Assembly: GCA_964350445.1 (NCBI GenBank)
Contig: CAYGKA010000006.1
Coordinates: forward strand, 1 to 64,000
Origin: Hwanghaeella sp964350445
Lineage (GTDB): Bacteria > Pseudomonadota > Alphaproteobacteria > UBA8366 > Aestuariispiraceae
Direction of reading: 5' to 3'
DNA: 64,000 bases
Both the position numbers and the translations under genes were made by a program. This document shows, in pieces, positions 8,434 to 17,760 of the stretch (positions are counted from its first letter, which is position 1; every line of letters begins with the position of its first letter). The notes below the pieces were generated by a model. It saw nothing but the letters and a program-made list of their open reading frames with translations, ran no database searches and had not been told where the DNA came from.

Positions 8434-11310
8434 TCAAGCGCGTTCGATACGGCACAGCGTGGCTTTGGTTTCCTGCATATTGGTCACCGAGTCATAGCCG
8501 TATGTTTGTGCCGTGTTTGATGATTCCCCAAGGACGTACGGATCAGCCCCTTCCGGGTACTTGTCGCGCAGGTCCTTGCCTTCGAAATGCCCACCGAAGT
8601 GGAAGGGCATGAAGGCAACGCCGTTGCCGACCCGTTCCGTGATCATCGCCATGACCTTGACCTTGGCGCCTTCCGGCCCGTGGACCCAGACCATGTCCTT
8701 GTCCCGGATACCGAGGTTGTTGGCGTCACGCGGATTGATCTCGACGAACATGTCCTGCTGCAACTCCGCAAGCCACGGGTTGGAGCGGGTTTCGTCCCCG
8801 CCGCCCTCGTATTCGACCAGACGGCCGGATGTGAGGATGATCGGGAAGTCCTGCGAGAAGTCCTTCTTCTGGATCGACGCATACATCGTCGGAAGACGGA
8901 ACATCACCCGGTCTTCATAGGTCGGATAGTCGGCGACCAGATCACGCCGCGAGGTGTAAAGCGGCTCGCGATGCGTCGGTACCGGATCCGGGAAGGTCCA
9001 GACCACACAACGGGCTTTCGCGTTCCCGAAGGGTGCACAACCGTGCTTGATCGCAACGCGCTGAATGCCGCCCGACAGGTCGACCTTCCAGTTCGTCTTC
9101 TCGCCTGCGACAGCATCGATGGCGGCTCTTTCATCCGCCGTCAGATCCTTGTCCCAGCCGAGCTTGGTCAGCATGGCCATGGTGAATTCCGGATAACCGT
9201 CCTTGATTTCCGACCCAACCGAGTACGACCCTTCGGCGAGCAGGTTCTCGCCTTCGCGTTCCACACCGAAACGGGCGCGGAATGTGAGGCCGCCTTCCGC
9301 CACCGGCTTCGACGAGTCATACAGATTCGGCGTCCCCGGATGGTTCAGTTCCGGCGTCCCCCAGCAAGGCCAAGGCAAACCGTAGTAGTCCCCGTCCGCG
9401 GGACCGCCAACGGCCTGAAGCGTGGTCTTGTCGAAGGTGTGCTGGTTTTCCATGTGCATCTTCAGGCGTTCCGGCGACTGGCCGGTATAGCCGATGGTCC
9501 ACATGCCCTTGTTGATTTCGCGAAGGGTGTCTTCGATGCTCGGCTCGTCATTCTCGACCGGGATGTGTTTGAACATCTCGTCCGCGAAGCCGAACTTCTT
9601 GGCCATCTTGTAGATGATGGTGTGGTCGGGAAGCGACTCAAAGAGCGGTGCGACGACCTGGTCACGCCACTGCAGTGAGCGGTTGGACGCGGTTACCGAG
9701 CCACGGGTCTCGAACTGAGTCGCCGCCGGCAACAGGTAGACGCCGTCCTTGCGGTCATGCATCACGGCACTGACCGTCGGATACGGGTCAACGACAACCA
9801 GCAGATCCAACTTCTCCATCGCCGTCTTCATTTCCTTGAGACGGGTCTGAGAGTTCGGCGCATGGCCCCAGAAGACCATAGCGCGCAGATTGTCTGGCTG
9901 TTCGAAGTTTTCCTTAGCTTCCAACACACCGTCGATCCAGCGGGAGACAGGAACGCCCTTGGCTTCCATCAGATCCTTCGACGCGAAGCGGCCGAGGAGG
10001 TAGTCGTACTCAACGTCCCAAACGCGCGCCCAATGCTTCCAGGAGCCCGTCGCCAAGCCGTAATAGCCCGGCAGGGTGTCGCAGAGCACGCCGAGGTCGG
10101 TTGCCCCTTGAACGTTGTCATGGCCGCGGAAGATGTTCGTGCCGCCGCCGGAAACGCCCATATTGCCCAGGGCGAGCTGCAGGATGCAGTACGCGCGGGT
10201 GTTGTTGTTCCCGTTGGTGTGCTGCGTGCCGCCCATGCACCAGATAACAGTGCCGGGACGGTTGTTCGCCATGGTGCGCGCGACCCGCTTCATCTGCGAG
10301 CCGGGAACGCCCGTCACACGCTCGGTCTCTTCCGGCGTCCAACGTTTCACTTCTTCCTTGATCTGGTCCATGCCCCAGACACGCTGGCGGATGAATTCCT
10401 TGTCTTCCCAGCCGTTGTCGAAGATGTGCCAGAGAAGACCCCAGATCAGCGCGACGTCGGAGCCCGGACGGAACCGGACATATTCATCGGCATGCGCGGC
10501 CGTGCGCGTAAAGCGCGGGTCGCAGACGATGAGCGGCGCGTTGTTCTGTTCCTTCGCCTTCAAGACGTGGAGCAGCGAGACCGGATGGGCCTCGGCCGGG
10601 TTCCCGCCAATGATGAAGATGGCGCGGGAATTGTGGATGTCGTTGTAGGAGTTCGTCATCGCGCCGTAGCCCCAGGTGTTTGCAACACCCGCGACCGTGG
10701 TCGAGTGACAGATACGCGCCTGATGGTCACCGTTGTTGGTGCCCCAGAAGGCGTAGAACTTGCGGAACAGATAGGCTTGTTCGTTGTTATGCTTCGCCGA
10801 TCCCAGCCAATAGACCGAATCCGGTCCGGACTGTTCGCGGATCTGCATCATCTTGTCGCCGATCTCGTTGATCGCCTCGTCCCAGGAGATGCGCGTCCAT
10901 TTACCGTCGACCAGCTTGGTCGGGTATTTCAGACGGCGTTCGCCATGCGCGTGTTCGCGGACCGAAGCCCCTTTCGCGCAATGGGCGCCCAGGTTGAACG
11001 GGCTGTCGAAACCGGGCTCCTGCCCGATCCATACGCCGTTGTCCACTTCCGCGACCACGGTGCAGCCGACGGAGCAATGCGTGCAAATGCTCTTTACGGT
11101 CTGGATGGTGCGGCTGGCGCCGGCCGACTGAGCCCGCGCCTTGCGCGTGACGAGACCCGCCGGTGCGGCTGCCGCGATCGCGGCGGATCCGGCCACGAGA
11201 CCGGAACGGGTCAGGAATGTACGTCTATCGACGACTTCCCCGCGGCTTGCGCCTGCGGAGAGTGACGCCCGGGGGCCGAATGCTACCCCGTTTGTCTTTT
11301 TGCGAAGCAT
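8434..11310 (-). CDS. fdhA: Formate dehydrogenase alpha subunit (Mo/W-bis-MGD, cysteine form)
   Basis: 958 residues; oxidises formate to CO2. A twin-arginine signal (VDRRTFLTRSGL, residues ~28-39) directs export. A [4Fe-4S] site follows with Cys76, Cys79, Cys83 and Cys111. The metal ligand is Cys201 in ARICHSTTVAG, at the position occupied by selenocysteine in E. coli FdnG, so this is a non-Sec enzyme. Further family motifs are GYGAMTNSYNDI, GGNPAEAHPVS and the C-terminal molybdopterin dinucleotide-binding domain (FPIILTSGRLVEYEGGG). With a tungstate importer next door, the metal could be W or Mo; sequence cannot decide. Confidence 0.96.
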   Translation of the reverse strand: MLRKKTNGVAFGPRASLSAGASRGEVVDRRTFLTRSGLVAGSAAIAAAAPAGLVTRKARAQSAGASRTIQTVKSICTHCSVGCTVVAEVDNGVWIGQEPGFDSPFNLGAHCAKGASVREHAHGERRLKYPTKLVDGKWTRISWDEAINEIGDKMMQIREQSGPDSVYWLGSAKHNNEQAYLFRKFYAFWGTNNGDHQARICHSTTVAGVANTWGYGAMTNSYNDIHNSRAIFIIGGNPAEAHPVSLLHVLKAKEQNNAPLIVCDPRFTRTAAHADEYVRFRPGSDVALIWGLLWHIFDNGWEDKEFIRQRVWGMDQIKEEVKRWTPEETERVTGVPGSQMKRVARTMANNRPGTVIWCMGGTQHTNGNNNTRAYCILQLALGNMGVSGGGTNIFRGHDNVQGATDLGVLCDTLPGYYGLATGSWKHWARVWDVEYDYLLGRFASKDLMEAKGVPVSRWIDGVLEAKENFEQPDNLRAMVFWGHAPNSQTRLKEMKTAMEKLDLLVVVDPYPTVSAVMHDRKDGVYLLPAATQFETRGSVTASNRSLQWRDQVVAPLFESLPDHTIIYKMAKKFGFADEMFKHIPVENDEPSIEDTLREINKGMWTIGYTGQSPERLKMHMENQHTFDKTTLQAVGGPADGDYYGLPWPCWGTPELNHPGTPNLYDSSKPVAEGGLTFRARFGVEREGENLLAEGSYSVGSEIKDGYPEFTMAMLTKLGWDKDLTADERAAIDAVAGEKTNWKVDLSGGIQRVAIKHGCAPFGNAKARCVVWTFPDPVPTHREPLYTSRRDLVADYPTYEDRVMFRLPTMYASIQKKDFSQDFPIILTSGRLVEYEGGGDETRSNPWLAELQQDMFVEINPRDANNLGIRDKDMVWVHGPEGAKVKVMAMITERVGNGVAFMPFHFGGHFEGKDLRDKYPEGADPYVLGESSNTAQTYGYDSVTNMQETKATLCRIERA

Positions 11311-11470
11311 ACCTTTGCTTTCCTTCTGATTGAGCGATCCGGTCTTACACCTGGCACATAATTTTATTTTGTGTCAGTAGCTTGCCGCGTTTCGCTTTCC
11401 CTGTTTCCCAGGTTCTTTGGCTATCGTCGGCGCCGCGGATGGTGTGCATCCGTCTGCACGCCGGGACACC

Positions 11471-11671
11471 TCAGAACTTGGCCGAATTGTAATAAGTCTT
11501 CACGTGCTCGGACTCGCGATAATGCTGACCGTCAGGTGTCTCCACCTCAGCAGCCTGCGCACCGCTCGCCGCAGCCACGACCGCACCCAATCCTATCGCG
11601 GCGCCCTTACCGGCCGCCCCGAAGAAAGCGCGACGGCTGACTTCTTCTTTGCTTTGCGTTGCCATGTTCAA
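11471..11671 (-). CDS. Formate dehydrogenase-region TAT-signal small protein
   Basis: 66 residues. It starts MNMATQSKEEVSRRAFFGAAG, so the export motif SRRAFFG lies at about 12-18, followed by an Ala/Gly-rich hydrophobic stretch, AQAAE cleavage-like sequence, and a short tail HYRESEHVKTYYNSAKF. This matches the small TAT-target family found just upstream of FDH alpha genes. Its function is unknown; proposed roles are assembly or escort of the catalytic subunit. It sits 160 nt upstream of the alpha gene in the same orientation. Confidence 0.88.
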   Translation of the reverse strand: MNMATQSKEEVSRRAFFGAAGKGAAIGLGAVVAAASGAQAAEVETPDGQHYRESEHVKTYYNSAKF

Positions 11672-11782
11672 AAAGTCTCCCGAATTTGCCGGTTTAGCGT
11701 CACTCTCTAGGGAGCATCGCCAAACCGGCGGTGAAATTCATGACCGCCGAAGCGGTAGGGGCTCGTATCGACCGGCGTGCCG

Positions 11783-12400
11783 TCAGGCCCGCGCGATCAT
11801 TGAGAATCCTTCCTCCTCGATCGTCATGAATACTTCACCGATCCGCCCGATAGTCCGGTACAGATCGGCCTTCTTCGCCGACTGAAGATCGGCGAAAAAC
11901 TTGCCTGCCCAAGGCTTCAGATGGGCAGAGAAAAATCGTTCCTGTTCGTAAAGTGTGAATTCGCCGGCGCCCGTTCCTGCGACCAGTTGGCTCATCAAAT
12001 CGCACAGGGCGGCGATATGATCCTCCGGCTCGCTGACGCCCATGGCGCGTTCGAAACCGAGTTCGTCAAGATCGTGGCGCAGTTCCGCCAGCGGCTTCTC
12101 GTTCAGGAATCCGGTCAGGTAATAGCTACCGAAGGGCTGCAGTTCCCCGCGCCCAACGCCGATGAACAGATCGTGGTATTCATGGCCTAAGGCCGCTTTA
12201 TCCGCTGCCTCAAAAGCAGCAAGAAACGCTTTGAAAGATTTAGCTAATTCGGAATCGTCACCCGCGAAATGGCCGGCGGTCTCCGCCTGGGCCTGCGTCG
12301 GTGCCGCATAGAGTGTCGTGGCCAAGAAGGAATAAACGATCGCCCGGGCATGATCTTCCGGCGCGACGTCGTGACTGGCAGCTGTTGCTGAGTCCGGCAC
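11783..12400 (-). CDS. TorD/DmsD-family redox enzyme maturation chaperone
   Basis: About 206 residues from the GTG at 12400 (AGGGAAGGA lies about 5 nt upstream). An ATG 60 nt further out (12460) keeps frame, but its leader looks non-coding. The protein is all-helical with the family-like core YHDLFIGVGRGELQPFGSYYLTGFLNEKPLAELR and EPEDHIAALCDLM. TorD-like chaperones bind the TAT signal of molybdoenzymes and hold them until cofactor is inserted. Placement directly before the TAT small protein and FDH alpha gene indicates the FDH alpha subunit as client. Confidence 0.9.
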   Translation of the reverse strand: MPDSATAASHDVAPEDHARAIVYSFLATTLYAAPTQAQAETAGHFAGDDSELAKSFKAFLAAFEAADKAALGHEYHDLFIGVGRGELQPFGSYYLTGFLNEKPLAELRHDLDELGFERAMGVSEPEDHIAALCDLMSQLVAGTGAGEFTLYEQERFFSAHLKPWAGKFFADLQSAKKADLYRTIGRIGEVFMTIEEEGFSMIARA

Positions 12401-12590
12401 TAAAGTTCCTTCCCTACCCTGCACCTGGATCAATCTCCTGCCGGATTTCCCGCCGTCCAAACGGGCCCCGAAGTGATCAATCTCTTAACCTTATTGGAAC
12501 CAGCTTACTCTTGAACCGTTCTAAGGTCTACTGAATCTCGATCACGTTTTTTGACCTGACGTAATCCTGGGCCGGTTTCGCTACAATCGA

Positions 12591-13316
12591 CTAAGTGACC
12601 GAGACAGCATCGCGCCGCGAACCAACAGAACCCAATTCATCTATTTTTGAATTTTCCGTTTCGTTATCGCTGATTAAGGCGGCTTCTTCATCTTTCTCAT
12701 CATCCTTGGGCGCTTCCGTATCGGTTGCGGCTTCCGCCACGGGCTCGACAGCCTGGTCAGGCTCCTCCGCCGAATCTACCCCGTCGCCGGAGGCGTCCGC
12801 ATCGGCTTCTTCGGACATTTCCGCTGCGCGTTTCTTCGCCTCTTCGGCTTCGTAGTCGACCATGCCCCGGCCAACGACGTAGTCAGACTTCATGCCGGCG
12901 ACCACCATCGCCGCATCGGTATAGTCCTCGTCATAGTCGTTGAGGCCGTCGAGACACGCCAAGACCGGATCCGACAGCCACAATTTCCGCAGCGCCCGGT
13001 TTCGAATGGCATCGCTGACCTTATCCGACATGAAGGGCGTGTAATCCGACTTGGCGTCGAGGCTGTCGATATCGGGGAGGTCCAACTCGGCCTCCGACGG
13101 AGCGGCTTCGTCCTGGCCGGCCTGCCCTTCCAGCGCGGTTTCAGTCAGACGATCTGCGCCGTCGGATTGTATGTCATGGTCTTCCACCGTCGGCAGTGAC
13201 GCCTCGGCGATCGGATCCGCAGCCTCGTCCGGGACCACGAAGCGCATGCTGCCCGAGCGGCGCGCATCCGCCTTCATGCGCGACCATCGGGAAAGACGTG
13301 AGCCGCCTTCAGTCAC
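12591..13316 (-). CDS. DUF3306 protein of the FDH locus
   Basis: 241 residues, acidic and low-complexity at both ends. The conserved core is FMSDKVSDAIRNRALRKLW followed by PVLACLDGLNDYDEDYTDA, the DUF3306 signature as I know it. The N-terminus, LSRWSRMKADARR, is also typical. No membrane helix or signal is present. It overlaps the upstream DUF3305 gene by 8 nt, so the pair is translationally coupled. Families DUF3305/3306 occur in FDH gene clusters and are presumed assembly factors; the mechanism is unknown. In many loci a multi-cluster ferredoxin gene follows here; in this genome it is elsewhere (27645-29464). Confidence 0.85.
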   Translation of the reverse strand: MTEGGSRLSRWSRMKADARRSGSMRFVVPDEAADPIAEASLPTVEDHDIQSDGADRLTETALEGQAGQDEAAPSEAELDLPDIDSLDAKSDYTPFMSDKVSDAIRNRALRKLWLSDPVLACLDGLNDYDEDYTDAAMVVAGMKSDYVVGRGMVDYEAEEAKKRAAEMSEEADADASGDGVDSAEEPDQAVEPVAEAATDTEAPKDDEKDEEAALISDNETENSKIDELGSVGSRRDAVSVT

Positions 13317-13956
13317 CGGCCGCCTCCTCGCCTTTCACCATGGCGTCCTCCGGTTCTTCGCTATCCAGGGATACCCCCCCGTGCCCGGCCGCCGCATCGT
13401 AGAACCGACGCTCGACAGGATGAAGAACCTTGCCGAACTGAACAGGTTCCTCGCGATGATCCTTCCGCTTGCGCTTCTTGAAGGGTTCGTCGACGTGATG
13501 CATGTCGATGAAGTTCTGAAGCCACGCCTGCACGGCCTCCGGCATCGGCACGGCCTCAAGAATGTCGACACCCGTGTCGACATGGTCCTGTGCTTCGTAG
13601 GAGGAGACGGTCGCAAAGACCGCGCGTATCTCGGGATCATCGGGCTCTTCCGCCAAGCGCAGCACCACGTAAACGCTGGGACGCTTGCTGGAGAGATTGA
13701 TCTTGTAGGCTTCGGTTTCCTTCCGGAAGACCGAAACGGGAAGCGTACCCAACAGGAATTGCTGGTATCCTTCGCCCTCGCCGGTCTTGACCCAGCCGTC
13801 ATGCTTGCCGGCACCGGGCACCACCGCAACCGGCAGCCATTTGAACTCCTGCCATGGATGATCAATCCGGCGCTTTTCGGCAACAATGCCAACCGGCAAT
13901 TCGTCCCTGATCGCTACCGACAGATCGGACCCCGGAGCCATATCGGACAAGTCCAC
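13309..13956 (-). CDS. DUF3305 protein of the FDH locus (operon leader gene)
   Basis: 215 residues, soluble. The core includes RDELPVGIVAEKRRIDHPWQEFKW, YQQFLLGTLPVSVFRKE and PSVYVVLRLAEEPDD, as expected for DUF3305; the C-terminus is charged (FKKRKRKDHREEP). The start is GTG at 13956 with GGGAGA very close; an internal ATG at 13941 is an alternative. It is the first gene of the minus-strand FDH operon and is divergent from tupB across a 200-nt intergenic region. Role unknown, presumed FDH maturation. Confidence 0.83.
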   Translation of the reverse strand: MDLSDMAPGSDLSVAIRDELPVGIVAEKRRIDHPWQEFKWLPVAVVPGAGKHDGWVKTGEGEGYQQFLLGTLPVSVFRKETEAYKINLSSKRPSVYVVLRLAEEPDDPEIRAVFATVSSYEAQDHVDTGVDILEAVPMPEAVQAWLQNFIDMHHVDEPFKKRKRKDHREEPVQFGKVLHPVERRFYDAAAGHGGVSLDSEEPEDAMVKGEEAAGD

Positions 13957-14179
13957 TCTCCCAACCCATGCGCCATGAAAACATCCGGCGCAAAAAACAC
14001 ATCTCTTATCGGATGGTCATACCAATCAACATAGCACTGACAGCGCCTTCGTCGAGCATCCGGCGCGATAGATTTGTATGAATTTCTTGACCTCTTCGCA
14101 TGGTGGAATAAGTTGTCCGGAAGAAACGACATAAAAAAACACAATACGTCACTTAACGCGCAGATGGGTGGGAGCTTAC

Positions 14180-14887
14180 GTGCAGGAACTTCAGTCCGCC
14201 TTCTGGGAAGCAGGCCGGTTGTTGCTGACCTTCGATTCGGATCTTACCGAGATCGTCCTGCTGTCGCTGCGCGTGACCTTGAGCGCGGTCTTCCTCGGCT
14301 GCCTGATTGGATTCCCTTTCGGCGCCTTTCTAGCCGTGGCGCGTTTTCCCGGCCGGACCGTCATCGTCGTCATCGTGAACGCCTTCATGGGCCTGCCGCC
14401 GGTCGTCGCCGGGCTTTTCCTGTATCTGCTGCTCTCCCGGTCGGGACCGCTTGGGCCGCTTGGCCTGCTCTACACGCCGGTTGCGATGATCATCGCCCAA
14501 ACCATTCTGGTGACCCCGATCGTCACCGCCATGACCCGGCAAGTGGTCGAGGACCTGTATCAGGAATATGACGAGCAGTTCCGCAGCATGGGGCTGTCCG
14601 GCGCCCGCGCCGTGCCCAGCCTGCTCTGGGACGCCCGGTATTCCCTGATCACCGGCGCCTTGGCCGGATTTGGACGGGCGGCGGCCGAAGTCGGCGCGGT
14701 CTTGATCGTCGGCGGCAACATCAACCACGTCACCCGGGTGATGACCACGACCATCGCACTCGAAACCTCTCGCGGTAATCTGTCGCTGGCCCTCGGCCTG
14801 GGCATTGTCCTGATCACCCTCTCCCTTCTGATCAACGCAGGCGTCATGAGCCTGCGCGGCAGCGCGAAACGGTTGGCCTATGTGTGA
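14180..14887 (+). CDS. tupB: Tungstate ABC transporter permease
   Basis: About 235 residues with five to six membrane helices and the ABC-permease coupling loop (EYDEQFRSMGLSGARAVPSLLWDARYS, given here as the region around residues 135-160). The sequence GRAAAEVGAVLIVGGNINHVTRVMTT is typical of TupB/ModB-like permeases. GGTGGGAG sits 5 nt before the GTG at 14180; an in-frame GTG at 14168 would add four residues. It is the first gene of a tupBCA operon divergent from the FDH operon, linking tungstate supply to formate dehydrogenase. Confidence 0.93.
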   Translation: MQELQSAFWEAGRLLLTFDSDLTEIVLLSLRVTLSAVFLGCLIGFPFGAFLAVARFPGRTVIVVIVNAFMGLPPVVAGLFLYLLLSRSGPLGPLGLLYTPVAMIIAQTILVTPIVTAMTRQVVEDLYQEYDEQFRSMGLSGARAVPSLLWDARYSLITGALAGFGRAAAEVGAVLIVGGNINHVTRVMTTTIALETSRGNLSLALGLGIVLITLSLLINAGVMSLRGSAKRLAYV

Positions 14888-14894
14888 GGGAGCC

Positions 14895-15692
14895 ATGAGC
14901 GCCGAAAGGACCTTCACCGGTCTCGAAGCCGCCGGCCGGGCCGCGCCGGGCGCGCTTCTGCCGGTGACGCTTGCCGATGTATGTTTCGGGGTAAACGGGT
15001 CGGACTTGCTGCACGACATTTCGCTGACCCTCAGCCCCGGCAAGAGAACGGTGATCATGGGCCCCAACGGTGCGGGCAAGAGCCTGCTGCTGCGGATCCT
15101 GCAGGGATTGATAACCCCAAGCCGAGGACAGATCGCCTGGCACCGGAGCTGGGGCCCGATGGGGAGCAGCGCGGGCGGCAAGAACGCCACCGGCGCGCCG
15201 CCTGTTTCAATCGTCCTGCAACGGCCGGTTCTGCTGCGCCGTTCGGTCGCCGCCAACCTGACCCATGCGCTTCGGGTGCTGCGCATTCCAAGGGCGGAAC
15301 GAGCGGCGCGGCTGGAGCAATTGCTGACCCTGGGCAACCTGCAGGACCGGCGCGGCCAGCCGGCCCGGTCCCTGTCGGGCGGCGAACAGCAGCGGCTGGC
15401 GACGGTTCGAGCCTTGGCGGGCAATCCCGAAATGCTGCTGCTGGACGAACCGACCGCCAGCCTCGACCCGCAAGCCACGCAGGCCATCGAGGCCTTGATT
15501 CAACGCAGCCACGCGCAGGGCACCAAAATCGTCCTGGTGACCCACGACCTGGGTCAGGCACGGCGCATCGCCGATGAGGTCGTTTTCATGGCGAAGGGCC
15601 GTATCGTCGAGTCCGCGCCGGCGGAAACCTTCTTCAGCCAACCACGCTCGGATGAGGCGCGCGCCTATCTGAGCGGTCACCTTGTTATCTAA
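14895..15692 (+). CDS. tupC: Tungstate ABC transporter ATP-binding protein
   Basis: About 265 residues. Walker A GPNGAGKS, Q-loop region VLQRPVLLRRSV, signature LSGGEQQR, Walker B LLLDEPTA and the switch histidine in LVTHD are all present, so the ATPase should be active. GAGGGA precedes the ATG at 14895; an upstream ATG at 14880 overlaps the tupB stop and is less likely. Downstream of tupB and 29 nt before tupA. There is no C-terminal TOBE/Mop domain, unlike ModC at 57166-58308. Confidence 0.93.
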   Translation: MSAERTFTGLEAAGRAAPGALLPVTLADVCFGVNGSDLLHDISLTLSPGKRTVIMGPNGAGKSLLLRILQGLITPSRGQIAWHRSWGPMGSSAGGKNATGAPPVSIVLQRPVLLRRSVAANLTHALRVLRIPRAERAARLEQLLTLGNLQDRRGQPARSLSGGEQQRLATVRALAGNPEMLLLDEPTASLDPQATQAIEALIQRSHAQGTKIVLVTHDLGQARRIADEVVFMAKGRIVESAPAETFFSQPRSDEARAYLSGHLVI

Positions 15693-15721
15693 CCAAATCA
15701 AATGGGTATGGGAGAAAGTCA

Positions 15722-16570
15722 ATGCAAAATATGATCACCCGCCGCCTGGTCCTTGCGACCGCTTTTGCCGGCGCCACCTTGCTGATCCTCGGCGGCCACG
15801 GCCAAGCGTTGGCGGCCGACAAACCGTTCATCACGGTTCAGTCCACCACCTCCACATTGAACTCCGGCCTCTACGACTATCTGCTGCCGGTCTTCGAGAA
15901 AGAAGCGGGCATCGAGGTTCGCGTCGTCGCGGTCGGCACCGGTCAGGCGATCAAGAATGCTCGCAATGGCGACGGTGACGTGCTGCTGGTCCACGCCAAG
16001 AGCGCGGAAGAAAAATTCGTTGCGGACGGGTTCGGCGTGAAGCGGTCCGACCTGATGTACAACGACTTCGTCATCGTCGGGCCCGCCGATGATCCGGCCG
16101 GTGTCGCCGGGATGAATGACGTGAAAGCCGCGCTGCAGAAAATCGCTACATCGGAAGCGGCCTTCGCGTCACGTGGCGACGATTCCGGGACGCATAAGAA
16201 GGAGCGCAGCCTTTGGAAAGCGGCCGGCATCGAGCCGTCCGGCGGCTGGTACCGGGAAACCGGGTCCGGCATGGGTGCGACGCTGAACACCGGGATCGGC
16301 ATGGGCGCCTATGTGATGACCGACCGCGCGACCTGGATCAAATTCGGCAACAAGGGCGACTACCAGGTTTCGGTCGAAGGCGACGCCGCCATGTTCAATC
16401 AGTACGGCATCATCGCGGTGAACCCGGCAAAGCACCCGCATGTGAAGGTGAAGGAAAGCCAGGTTTTTATCGACTGGATGCTCTCGCCCGCCGGGCAAAA
16501 GGCGATCGCCGCCTATCAGGTGGACGGCAAGCAGCTGTTCTTCCCAAACGCGGATAAGGCCGGCAGCTGA
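15722..16570 (+). CDS. tupA: Tungstate-binding periplasmic protein
   Basis: 282 residues. A signal peptide (cleavage near AALAADK, about residue 34) is followed by the TupA-type ligand motif TVQSTTSTLNSGLYD. The later SRGDDSGTHKKE region is also characteristic of the TupA/PstS-like clan. It captures tungstate with high affinity for TupBC. The order here is B-C-A, with A last, rather than the more usual A-B-C. A strong terminator follows at 16593. Confidence 0.94.
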   Translation: MQNMITRRLVLATAFAGATLLILGGHGQALAADKPFITVQSTTSTLNSGLYDYLLPVFEKEAGIEVRVVAVGTGQAIKNARNGDGDVLLVHAKSAEEKFVADGFGVKRSDLMYNDFVIVGPADDPAGVAGMNDVKAALQKIATSEAAFASRGDDSGTHKKERSLWKAAGIEPSGGWYRETGSGMGATLNTGIGMGAYVMTDRATWIKFGNKGDYQVSVEGDAAMFNQYGIIAVNPAKHPHVKVKESQVFIDWMLSPAGQKAIAAYQVDGKQLFFPNADKAGS

Positions 16571-16592
16571 TCCTGCTTGGCTGACGTATAAC

Positions 16593-16622
16593 CGGGCGTC
16601 GGGTTATCCCGGCGCCCGTTTT
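16593..16622 (+). terminator. Rho-independent terminator after tupBCA
   Basis: A near-perfect stem: CGGGCG pairs with CGCCCG, an inner CGGG pairs with CCCG, the loop is TTAT, and TTTT follows. It sits between the tupA stop and the convergent regulator's stop at 16623. Confidence 0.9.
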
Positions 16623-17549
16623 CTATGCGCCTCGTTCGGGCGTGGTTCCCAGCAAAGTAATATTGTAGCCGCACAGCGTTTCGGCCTTCTCGGCGAAGAC
16701 ACGACCGCGCGCGAAAGCCAACAGTTTCTGAAAGGGCGGCGCGAAGAAGTCGTGCTGATCGATCAGGATGTCGTACCGCTCCGTCGCCACGGGCACGAAG
16801 GTCAGCTTGAAGCGCTTCGCAACCGTCTCGATCCCGAATGCCACATCGGCCTGCCCTTCCAGCACGGCCAGGGCGGCCTCAGTCTCGCTCCGTGCCGTCG
16901 TGTCGGACCAGTTCACCGCGCCAACCCCGCCCTGCGCCGCCGCCCGGCGATCCAGCAAACCTTCCAGCAGAAGCCGGCTGCCCGCGGTTTCCTGGCGACG
17001 CTGAACGCGCAGACCGGAACCGGCGAGGCGCAGCAAGGGGTCATCCCCACTGCCGGGCAAAGACTGTTCCGGGCGCAGCATCAGCCCCTGGCGGCGAACC
17101 GCCCATGTGACCAGGACCAGGGCGGGATCGTCCTCGCGCGCTTGGTCCAGCAGATGGAAGTTATGCGCCGTGCCCGCCGGATCCGGCACGTGAATGCCGG
17201 CGAACAGCGCCTCCCCGCGGCGGAAGCGGGCGAAACCGTCCAACGAGCCGTCGAACATCGGTCCGACACCGCAGCCCGATTCCGCCAGCGCCCATTCCAG
17301 CAGCGGATCATGGCTTCCGGCCGCCACCAGGGGCCTGTCCACATGCGACCGCGCTCCCCCCGCCGAGGTGCCGGATTTGATCCAGTTCCGGACCAGCGCC
17401 TTGGGGAAAAGAAGCTTTCCGGTCACCTTGGTATGGGGAATCTGGTTTTCGGAAACCAGTTCGTAGATTTTGCGTTCCTTGACGCGCAGCAACGCGGCGA
17501 CCTCCGCCGTCGTCATCAATGCATCCGGTCCGTCTTCGAAATCCGTCAT
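16623..17549 (-). CDS. Excisionase-like HTH regulator with periplasmic-binding-protein-like ligand domain
   Basis: About 308 residues. The N-terminus is a MerR/excisionase-type helix-turn-helix (LMTTAEVAALLRVKERKIYELV, residues ~12-33). The remainder is a PBP-like domain (GSHDPLLEWALAESGCGV, AVNWSDTTARSETEAALAVLEGQADVAFG) of the type fused to HTH in oxyanion-responsive regulators. I chose ATG 17549 over the TTG at 17570. It converges on tupA and is divergent from the 17761 operon. Inference: it senses molybdate/tungstate or a cofactor-related ligand and controls tup, FDH or the accessory operon. Paired repeats lie upstream. Confidence 0.85.
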   Translation of the reverse strand: MTDFEDGPDALMTTAEVAALLRVKERKIYELVSENQIPHTKVTGKLLFPKALVRNWIKSGTSAGGARSHVDRPLVAAGSHDPLLEWALAESGCGVGPMFDGSLDGFARFRRGEALFAGIHVPDPAGTAHNFHLLDQAREDDPALVLVTWAVRRQGLMLRPEQSLPGSGDDPLLRLAGSGLRVQRRQETAGSRLLLEGLLDRRAAAQGGVGAVNWSDTTARSETEAALAVLEGQADVAFGIETVAKRFKLTFVPVATERYDILIDQHDFFAPPFQKLLAFARGRVFAEKAETLCGYNITLLGTTPERGA

Positions 17550-17589
17550 TCTTCCGATCCGCCGGACCAAGCCGCCGGCGCCTCTTTGT

Positions 17590-17640
17590 CGAACCCGTCT
17601 AAGGGCGAGCCCGTGTATGGACGAACCCGTCTTTTGGGCG
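17590..17640. promoter_or_regulatory. Paired 11-bp direct repeats in divergent promoter (candidate operators)
   Basis: CGAACCCGTCT occurs at 17590-17600 and again at 17622-17632, 32 bp apart (about three helical turns). Each copy is followed by A/T and then GGGCG. They lie between the divergent HTH regulator and the 17761 operon, where an autoregulatory operator pair would be expected. Confidence 0.5.
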
Positions 17641-17760
17641 GGACGACGCTATCCGAATTGTCTTCTCGGAAACAAAGGCTATTTTCCCCTACACAACAAG
17701 AAGCCGGGTCCAGAATTCCGGCGGTGCCAAATTTACGGCAGTGGGAGAGTTTCCAATACA

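Noticed and set aside
9757..11265. 502-codon ORF on the plus strand antisense to FDH alpha
   Set aside because: High-GC antisense artefact; FDH alpha is unmistakable on the other strand and this ORF has no family resemblance.
8434..11310. Selenocysteine in FDH alpha
   Set aside because: The ligand position is a TGC-encoded Cys (Cys201) in an uninterrupted frame, so no Sec insertion is needed.
13957..14179. ModE/Tup-type operator between FDH operon and tupB
   Set aside because: I looked for a CGNTATATANCG-like palindrome and saw none that was convincing.
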